DNA from: an uncultured Actinomycetes bacterium
GTDB lineage: Bacteria; Actinomycetota; Actinomycetes; Nanopelagicales; Nanopelagicaceae
Assembly: GCA_903919375.1 (NCBI GenBank)
Contig: CAIXHZ010000035.1
Coordinates: forward strand, 1 to 45,993
DNA: 45,993 bases
Direction: 5' to 3'
Numbering within the stretch: position 1 is the stretch's first letter; each line of letters starts with the position of its first letter. The translations under genes were made by a program, and so were the position numbers. Below, in pieces: positions 39,677 through 45,993 of the stretch. The notes beneath the pieces are model-generated. The model did no database searches. It was given only the letters and a program-made list of their open reading frames with translations, and had not been told where the DNA came from.

Positions 39677-40897
39677 ATGAACCAGATTTCAGGCGTAATC
39701 ATCGGAATAATTCTTGGGCTCGGCCTCGGATTTCTCATCGGAAAGCTCGTTTCGGCCAATAAAGCGGCCGAAAGTGGCGCCACCACCCTTGCCCTGAATG
39801 AGGCCCTCACACAAGAACGAGAGCGAGCCAAACTCCTCTCCGAACAGCTCGCCCAATTGCGCAGCGAGGAGAGCGAGAAAGTTCGCCTCGATGAAGGACT
39901 TAAAGCGGTCACAACGTCCATGAAGACTCTGGCCGAACAGGCACAAGCCGCTGAGATCAAACGCGCCGAAGCCGAGAGCGCCATGAAAGCGCAGATCGAC
40001 CATATGAAACTCGGTAATGAGACCCTGCTTCGCGAAACTACAAAACTTGCTGGAGCGCTCTCTAATTCACAGACCCGGGGCAAGTATGGCGAAGCCCAAC
40101 TGGAAATGATTCTCGAAAACTCTGGCTTAAAAGAGAACGTTCACTTCTTCAAACAAGATTACCAAGTTCGTGAAAGCGTCGGTAGCAAAGAGATTAGCAA
40201 GCCCGATATTCGCATCGCCATTCCTGGTGGTAGCGAGATTTATATCGACTCCAAATTCCCATTCGATCGCTTCCTTGAAGCAGTTGTCGAAAAAGATCCA
40301 GCACTCAAGGCCGAGCTCATGGCCCAACATGCCAAAGATCTCTTAGGACACGTCACCGCACTTGCCAAGCGCGGCTATCAAGAAGGACAGAACTCTCCAG
40401 ACTATGTCGTTCTCTTTGCACCCTTCGAATCAATTCTTAGCGAGGCGCTAGAAGTAGACCCACTTCTCCTTCACAAGGCATTTGAAAAGGGCGTCACCAT
40501 CGCTACTCCCACAACTATGATGGCCCTACTTCGTACCGTTGCTTATGTCTTTAGCCAATCGGATATGGCACATAATGCAAGTGCAATTAAGGAGCTTGCC
40601 GGCGAACTCATTAAGCGCATCGGCAAAGTCCACGGAAAGATTGCCACTTTAGGTGATCGTATTAAATCCACAGAACGCGCCTTCAATGAACTGATCGCTA
40701 GCTCGGAAGAAAATATGCTTCGCCCGGCCAAGAAGATGGTGGCGTTGGGCGTTCCCTCTAAAGGCAAACTCTCAGCAACTACTCCCATCGATGATGAGGT
40801 CCGTCAATTAAAGGCGAAGAGCGGTAACGAACTCGATCTCTCCATCGATGATGGCGACGAGGATGAATCTTTCGACGATTTAGAGGAGAATAATTAA
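39677..40897 (+). CDS. rmuC: DNA recombination protein RmuC
   Basis: N-terminal TM, coiled coil, TRGKYGEAQLEMILENSGL, DSKFPFDRFLEAV, TPTTMMALLRTVAYVF. Confidence 0.92.
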   Translation: MNQISGVIIGIILGLGLGFLIGKLVSANKAAESGATTLALNEALTQERERAKLLSEQLAQLRSEESEKVRLDEGLKAVTTSMKTLAEQAQAAEIKRAEAESAMKAQIDHMKLGNETLLRETTKLAGALSNSQTRGKYGEAQLEMILENSGLKENVHFFKQDYQVRESVGSKEISKPDIRIAIPGGSEIYIDSKFPFDRFLEAVVEKDPALKAELMAQHAKDLLGHVTALAKRGYQEGQNSPDYVVLFAPFESILSEALEVDPLLLHKAFEKGVTIATPTTMMALLRTVAYVFSQSDMAHNASAIKELAGELIKRIGKVHGKIATLGDRIKSTERAFNELIASSEENMLRPAKKMVALGVPSKGKLSATTPIDDEVRQLKAKSGNELDLSIDDGDEDESFDDLEENN

Positions 40898-41341
40898 ATG
40901 AGCACGATGACAACTAAGGCGATCGCCCTTCCCAAGAAGCCACTTACTGGCCCCGGCCTCACCGTACCTGGCGTTGTCATTCTCCAATTTCTCATCATCT
41001 TCCTCTTCGAAGCCTTTGAATTCGCCTTCACCAAGGTCGGGCTCTTCACAGGAATCGCTATTCTGATTTCCATTGGTGGCGGCCTCTATCTCGGTCGCAC
41101 CGGCACATCACTTGCCATTGCCGTTAATCCACCGCTCGCATTCTTCTTCTCCACCATTCTTCTCATGGTGACCATCGGCGGAGTCGGGCTACACGTCACA
41201 AAGATCGGCCTTGATCTCGTAACCAGTCTTTCAGGAGTTGCGCCTTACTTAATTACCGGCGCAGTTATCGCTTGGATCGCACACTTCACACTTGCAGTGC
41301 GCAACCGCCCATCACGTTTACGAGCAGAGTCAGCCGAATAA
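40898..41341 (+). CDS. Multi-TM membrane protein, possibly DUF6542-like
   Basis: 147 aa, about four hydrophobic helices; located between rmuC and ispH. Family by context only. Confidence 0.55.
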   Translation: MSTMTTKAIALPKKPLTGPGLTVPGVVILQFLIIFLFEAFEFAFTKVGLFTGIAILISIGGGLYLGRTGTSLAIAVNPPLAFFFSTILLMVTIGGVGLHVTKIGLDLVTSLSGVAPYLITGAVIAWIAHFTLAVRNRPSRLRAESAE

Positions 41342-41342
41342 T

Positions 41343-42305
41343 TTAAACCTTACCCGCTGCCTTCATTTCGCGGCGAAGCTCTTGCGGCATGGCAAAGGTC
41401 AAATGCTCTTCCATGGCAGTGACTTCTTCAACATTGCCAAAGCCTCGCTCGGCTAGCCAAATCAAAAGGTCACGTACCAAAATCTCAGGCACTGATGCTC
41501 CGCTACTCACGCCAACCGTAGTAACACCTTCGAGCCACTCTTCTTTTGCCTCAGTTGCAAAGTCGATCAAGTAGGCAGCTTTAGCTCCATATTCGAGTGA
41601 GACTTCTACTAAACGAACTGAGTTCGATGAATTTGTCGATCCAACAACAAGCACTAAATCAGCCTGGGGCGCGATCTGCTTAATTGCAACTTGACGATTT
41701 TGGGTGGCATAGCAAATGTCATCACTAGGTGGATCCATCAAATTAGGGAAGCGCTTGCGTAGCGCGGCAACAGTGGTGAGAGTTTCATCAACGCTGAGTG
41801 TGGTCTGCGAGAGCCACGCAACCTTATTTTCATCACGGACTTGAATATCATCGATACCGTCAAGGCCATCGACCAAAATGACATTGTTAGGCGCTTCACC
41901 CGCTGTGCCTTCAACTTCTTCATGGCCTTCATGTCCGATTAACAAAATATCGAGATCATCAGCTGCGAATCGTTTTACTTCGTGGTGAACTTTAGTGACG
42001 AGTGGACAGGTCGCATCGATAGTGCGAAGGCCGCGGGCAGCGGCAGATTCGTGGACCGCAGGTGAAACACCATGCGCCGAGAAGACCACAGTTGCACCTT
42101 CAGGAACTTCTTCGTTCTCTTTAACAAAAATAACGCCACGGGCTTCCAAGGTGGTGACCACATGCTTATTGTGAACAATCTCTTTGCGAACATAGACCGG
42201 CGCACCATAGAGCTCAAGTGTCTTTTCCACGGTGACAACGGCGCGATCCACGCCCGCGCAATAGCCACGAGGGGCTGCCAGAAGGACACGCTTCTCTGAA
42301 CTCAT
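41343..42305 (-). CDS. ispH: 4-hydroxy-3-methylbut-2-enyl diphosphate reductase
   Basis: [78 protein letters not shown]. Confidence 0.97.
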   Translation of the reverse strand: MSSEKRVLLAAPRGYCAGVDRAVVTVEKTLELYGAPVYVRKEIVHNKHVVTTLEARGVIFVKENEEVPEGATVVFSAHGVSPAVHESAAARGLRTIDATCPLVTKVHHEVKRFAADDLDILLIGHEGHEEVEGTAGEAPNNVILVDGLDGIDDIQVRDENKVAWLSQTTLSVDETLTTVAALRKRFPNLMDPPSDDICYATQNRQVAIKQIAPQADLVLVVGSTNSSNSVRLVEVSLEYGAKAAYLIDFATEAKEEWLEGVTTVGVSSGASVPEILVRDLLIWLAERGFGNVEEVTAMEEHLTFAMPQELRREMKAAGKV

Positions 42306-42343
42306 AGGAGAACTCTAATAGGTACGGCCAATATGCTCTTCCC

Positions 42344-43543
42344 ATGCTCGAAACCTCCGCTGACTCCCCCGTACCAGTTCGGGTCATTTCAGAGGCGATC
42401 GGCGATTATCTCAGCAGACTTGGTGCAGTCTGGATCGAAGGCGAATTATCAGAAGTCACCGTTCGCCCGGGTGCCCAGATGGTATTTATGCGCCTGCGCG
42501 ATACCAGCGCCGATATGAGTATTTCGATCATGGCCCACAAATCTGTCGTTGAAGCGGTTCAACCGCTGCCACAAAATGCTCGAGTCGTGATGCACTCCAA
42601 AGTCTCTTGGTATGCCAAGAATGGCTCGCTCTCCTTTAGCGTCAAGGAGATTCGCCAAGTCGGGGTCGGTGAACTTCTTGCGCGTCTGGAAGAACTTAAA
42701 AACCAATTGGCCAAAGAAGGCCTCTTCGATGCCGATCGCAAAATCGAACTTCCTTTCCTGCCGCGCGCAGTCGGCGTTATTTGTGGTCGCAATAGCGATG
42801 CCGAAAAAGATGTTGTCGAAAATGCCAAACGCAGATTCCCTGGTGTTCGCTTTGAAATTCGCGAAGTTGCGGTCCAAGGCGCTGCAGCGGTTGTTGAAGT
42901 ATCGGCTGCGCTTCGAGAATTAGAAGCTCATCCTGAAGTCGATGTCATCATCATTACCCGCGGCGGTGGATCTTTCGAAGACCTTTTGCCATTCTCCGAT
43001 GAAAGTCTGATTCGCCTGGCTGCAAGCTGTGCTACTCCCATCGTTAGCGCCATTGGCCACGAGAAGGACTCACCACTTCTGGATCTAGTTGCAGACTGGC
43101 GCGCCTCTACTCCCACCGATGCCGGCAAACGTGTGGTCCCCGATATGAATGAAGAGTTGGTAAAGATTAAGCAATTGACCGAACGAGCATCACGCAAAAT
43201 TCATAACATGATTGATTTTGAAATCTCTCGGATTGATCAGTTGTTGGATCGCCCTGTCATGCGTGAGCCATCGACCATGGTCGAAAACCGCCGTGAGCAA
43301 CTCCGCATCCTTCTTACTCGCTCGTGGCGAAGCACCGATCACGCCATCGCACTCGGGCGCGAGGAGATCAACTCCTTGATGGCGGCCGTTCGCGCTCTCT
43401 CCCCACAGGCGACCTTGGATCGTGGCTATGCCGTGGTGCACGATCAAGCGGGCGCCATTGTGCGAAGCGCCACAGATCTCGCTACTGGCGATCATCTAAA
43501 ATTGCTCCTCGCCTCAGGAAGCGCGCCGGTCATAGTCGAGTAG
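42344..43543 (+). CDS. xseA: Exodeoxyribonuclease VII large subunit
   Basis: WIEGELSEVTV, PRAVGVICGRNSDAEKDV, VIIITRGGGSFEDLLPFSDE, PIVSAIGHEKD. Confidence 0.96.
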   Translation: MLETSADSPVPVRVISEAIGDYLSRLGAVWIEGELSEVTVRPGAQMVFMRLRDTSADMSISIMAHKSVVEAVQPLPQNARVVMHSKVSWYAKNGSLSFSVKEIRQVGVGELLARLEELKNQLAKEGLFDADRKIELPFLPRAVGVICGRNSDAEKDVVENAKRRFPGVRFEIREVAVQGAAAVVEVSAALRELEAHPEVDVIIITRGGGSFEDLLPFSDESLIRLAASCATPIVSAIGHEKDSPLLDLVADWRASTPTDAGKRVVPDMNEELVKIKQLTERASRKIHNMIDFEISRIDQLLDRPVMREPSTMVENRREQLRILLTRSWRSTDHAIALGREEINSLMAAVRALSPQATLDRGYAVVHDQAGAIVRSATDLATGDHLKLLLASGSAPVIVE

Positions 43544-43552
43544 ATTTAGCTC

Positions 43553-43756
43553 ATGGCCGAGAAGAAGCTTTCCTATGAAGAAGCCCGCGATCAACTCACT
43601 TCAATTGTTGCCCAGTTAGAGGGCGGTGGCTCTTCTCTTGAGGAATCCCTCGCACTGTGGGAGAAGGGCCAAGCGCTCTCTAAGATCTGCCAAGAGTGGC
43701 TCGATGGCGCTAAGGCCAAGTTGGATGCTGCTCGTCCTGCAAGCGACGAGGATTAA
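43553..43756 (+). CDS. xseB: Exodeoxyribonuclease VII small subunit
   Basis: [37 protein letters not shown]; downstream of xseA. Confidence 0.95.
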   Translation: MAEKKLSYEEARDQLTSIVAQLEGGGSSLEESLALWEKGQALSKICQEWLDGAKAKLDAARPASDED

Positions 43757-43758
43757 TT

Positions 43759-45411
43759 ATGGCTGACTTCACCTATAGCGATCTTCTCCCTATTGGCGAA
43801 GATTCCACGCAGTACCGACTTATCTCCACCGAGGGCATCTCCACTTTTATGGCCGAAGGTATGGAGTTTCTCAAAGTATCTCCCGAAGCGATTGAGAACT
43901 TAACTGCCGAAGCGATTCACGATATCTCCCATTATTTGCGTACTGAACACCTCGAACAACTCAGCAGCATTCTCGATGATCCTGATGCATCGCCCAATGA
44001 TCGCTTTGTGGCACTCGATTTACTGAAGAATGCCAATATTTCTGCCGGTGGCATTCTGCCGATGTGCCAAGACACTGGCACGGCGATCGTCATGGGAAAG
44101 AAAGGACAGCGCGTCCTCACCACCACCCGCGATGAAGAATCTATCTCGCGCGGTGTTTACGATGCCTTCACTAATCTCAATCTTCGCTATTCACAGATGG
44201 CCCCAGTAACAACATGGGATGAGAAGAACACGGGCAACAATATGCCAGCCCAGATTGAAATTTATTCGGATAACCAACACGCAGATGAATACAACTTCTT
44301 ATTCATGGCCAAAGGTGGCGGAAGCGCAAATAAATCTTTCTTGTATCAAGAGACCAAGGCAGTCCTCAATCCCACTTCATTTATGAATTGGCTAGATGAA
44401 AAACTTCGCTCACTCGGCACGGCAGCCTGCCCTCCCTACCACTTAGCAATTGTCATCGGCGGAACAACAGCTGAGCACACTGTGAAAACCGCAAAGTTAG
44501 CGAGCGCCCATTATTTAGATTCGTTGCCCACCACAGGTGATGCTGCAACTGGTCGCGGCTTTCGCGATCTCGAACTCGAAGGCAAAGTCTTAGAGCTCAC
44601 TCGCACCCTAGGAATTGGCGCCCAATTCGGCGGTAAATATTTCTGCCACGATGTCCGCGTAATTCGCTTGCCTCGTCATGGCGCTTCCCTTCCGATCGCG
44701 ATCGCCGTTTCTTGTTCTGCTGATCGCCAAGCAAAGGCAAAGATCACTAAAGAGGGCATCTTTCTCGAGGTCTTAGAACGCGATCCTGCTCGCTTCTTGC
44801 CGGAGACCACCGATGAACACCTCGACGATAACGTCGTCCATATTGATCTCAATCAGCCGATGAGCTCGGTACTCACCGAGCTCTCCAAATACCCCATCAA
44901 GACGCGTCTTTCGTTAACCGGAACTTTGATCGTGGCGCGCGATATCGCTCACGCCAAAATTAAAGAGCTTCTGGATTCTGGCAAAGAGCTTCCGCAATAT
45001 CTGAAGGACCATGCGGTCTATTACGCAGGTCCCGCCAAGACACCGGCAGGGTATGCATCGGGCTCCTTTGGACCGACAACCGCTGGTCGCATGGACTCCT
45101 ATGTCGATCAATTCCAAGCGGCGGGTGGATCGATGATCATGCTCGCCAAAGGCAATCGCTCCAAGCAAGTGACCGATGCCTGCACTACCCACGGCGGCTT
45201 CTACTTGGGATCGATCGGCGGACCCGCTGCCCGCCTGGCCCAAGATTGCATCAAAAAGGTTGAGGTCCTGGATTATGCCGAACTCGGCATGGAGGCGGTC
45301 TGGAAGATTGACGTCGAAAACTTCCCAGCCTTTATTGTGGTCGATGACAAAGGCAATGACTTCTTCGCCGAAACAAGTAAGCCGCTCACCATTGGTAAGC
45401 GGCCGAATTAA
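43759..45411 (+). CDS. fum: Class I fumarate hydratase
   Basis: [75 protein letters not shown]. Confidence 0.93.
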   Translation: MADFTYSDLLPIGEDSTQYRLISTEGISTFMAEGMEFLKVSPEAIENLTAEAIHDISHYLRTEHLEQLSSILDDPDASPNDRFVALDLLKNANISAGGILPMCQDTGTAIVMGKKGQRVLTTTRDEESISRGVYDAFTNLNLRYSQMAPVTTWDEKNTGNNMPAQIEIYSDNQHADEYNFLFMAKGGGSANKSFLYQETKAVLNPTSFMNWLDEKLRSLGTAACPPYHLAIVIGGTTAEHTVKTAKLASAHYLDSLPTTGDAATGRGFRDLELEGKVLELTRTLGIGAQFGGKYFCHDVRVIRLPRHGASLPIAIAVSCSADRQAKAKITKEGIFLEVLERDPARFLPETTDEHLDDNVVHIDLNQPMSSVLTELSKYPIKTRLSLTGTLIVARDIAHAKIKELLDSGKELPQYLKDHAVYYAGPAKTPAGYASGSFGPTTAGRMDSYVDQFQAAGGSMIMLAKGNRSKQVTDACTTHGGFYLGSIGGPAARLAQDCIKKVEVLDYAELGMEAVWKIDVENFPAFIVVDDKGNDFFAETSKPLTIGKRPN

Positions 45412-45434
45412 ACTTTTAAGCGAACGGGCAGTTC

Positions 45435-45993
45435 TTAGTAATACCCGCGCCGGTGCTTATGGGCCAGGGCCTTGCAGGGAGTTCCATAACGAGCCTTGAT
45501 ATAGGAAAGGCCCCACTTAATCTGGGTAACGGGATTGGTGCGCCAATCGGTGGCAATAATCTCCATCTTGCTCGCGGGCAGAGCTTGGGCAATGCCATGG
45601 GCGCCACTGCGGTAATTGTGGGCTTGGAAGTTCCAATGGCTCTCGGAGTTCCAGAGCTGGTTGAGGCAAGAGACCTGAGATGAATTCCACGAGGCGTACT
45701 GGCTGGCAATCAATTCTTTGGCAACTTGCTGGGCTCCAACGGAGGTCTTGGCGAGCTGGACCTGCTTGGCCGCCAGGGCCACTAGGGCAAGAGATGAGGC
45801 ATCGACTGATTGGACGCCATTGAAATCAATGGTGACTGGCTCGGTAGCATCGGTCGTGGCAACCCCTGGAATAGCCGGCAAGGCCGAGATGATATTTGCC
45901 GGGCCGGTGCCGACGATATTGGCCAGAACAACCGAATCTTCGAGTGGACCTTGGGCATAGCTGGTATCCATGGTGGCAATACCGGAAAGGAGC
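45435..45993 (-). CDS. Lytic transglycosylase-like/resuscitation-type secreted protein C-terminus (runs off window)
   Basis: WNSSQVSCLNQLWNSESHWNFQAHNYRSGAHGIAQALPASKM...WRTNPVTQIKWGLSYIKARYGTPCKALAH; open reading continues to the window edge. Confidence 0.7.
   Translation of the reverse strand, partial: LLSGIATMDTSYAQGPLEDSVVLANIVGTGPANIISALPAIPGVATTDATEPVTIDFNGVQSVDASSLALVALAAKQVQLAKTSVGAQQVAKELIASQYASWNSSQVSCLNQLWNSESHWNFQAHNYRSGAHGIAQALPASKMEIIATDWRTNPVTQIKWGLSYIKARYGTPCKALAHKHRRGYY

Noticed and set aside
1-45993. CRISPR arrays, IS elements, integrases, prophage genes
   Set aside because: None seen; the repeats present are short local tandem duplications.

Overview
The window looks like an actinobacterial chromosome segment, gene-dense, with no sign of prophage, IS elements or CRISPR. 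Recognisable blocks are: kgd (2-oxoglutarate decarboxylase/dehydrogenase); a nickel superoxide dismutase (sodN) with a divergent SodX-like peptidase; a SigR/RsrA-type ECF sigma/anti-sigma pair; SRAP (YedK/HMCES)-aroA-rsgA-hisN; zwf-gnd-pgl; an initiator tRNA; and a block whose order resembles M. tuberculosis Rv3193c-Rv3202c as I recall it (UPF0182, Lon-domain protease, DUF2342 protease, WhiB7-like regulator, UvrD2-like helicase, NudC, AdnB, AdnA). These are followed by typA, ychF, rmuC, ispH, xseAB and a class I fumarase. The strongest non-coding finding is the 421-bp leader between the uvrD2-like gene and the whiB7-like gene. It contains a 62-codon upstream ORF that appears leaderless, then a strong intrinsic terminator, and an antiterminator helix whose 5' arm lies in the last codons of that ORF. 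This is a complete candidate for ribosome-mediated transcription attenuation, with an 8-bp microsatellite between the terminator and whiB. Other notable signals are: eleven start codons exactly 6-7 nt downstream of a TANNNT box (leaderless transcription); a textbook GGGAAT-N18-GTT promoter before the sigma gene; a 24-bp in-frame tandem duplication across the stop codon of an orphan E1/ThiF-like gene; and a multi-tier hairpin in the leader of a DUF5679-like zinc-ribbon gene. All calls come from reading the sequence; no searches or folding were run.
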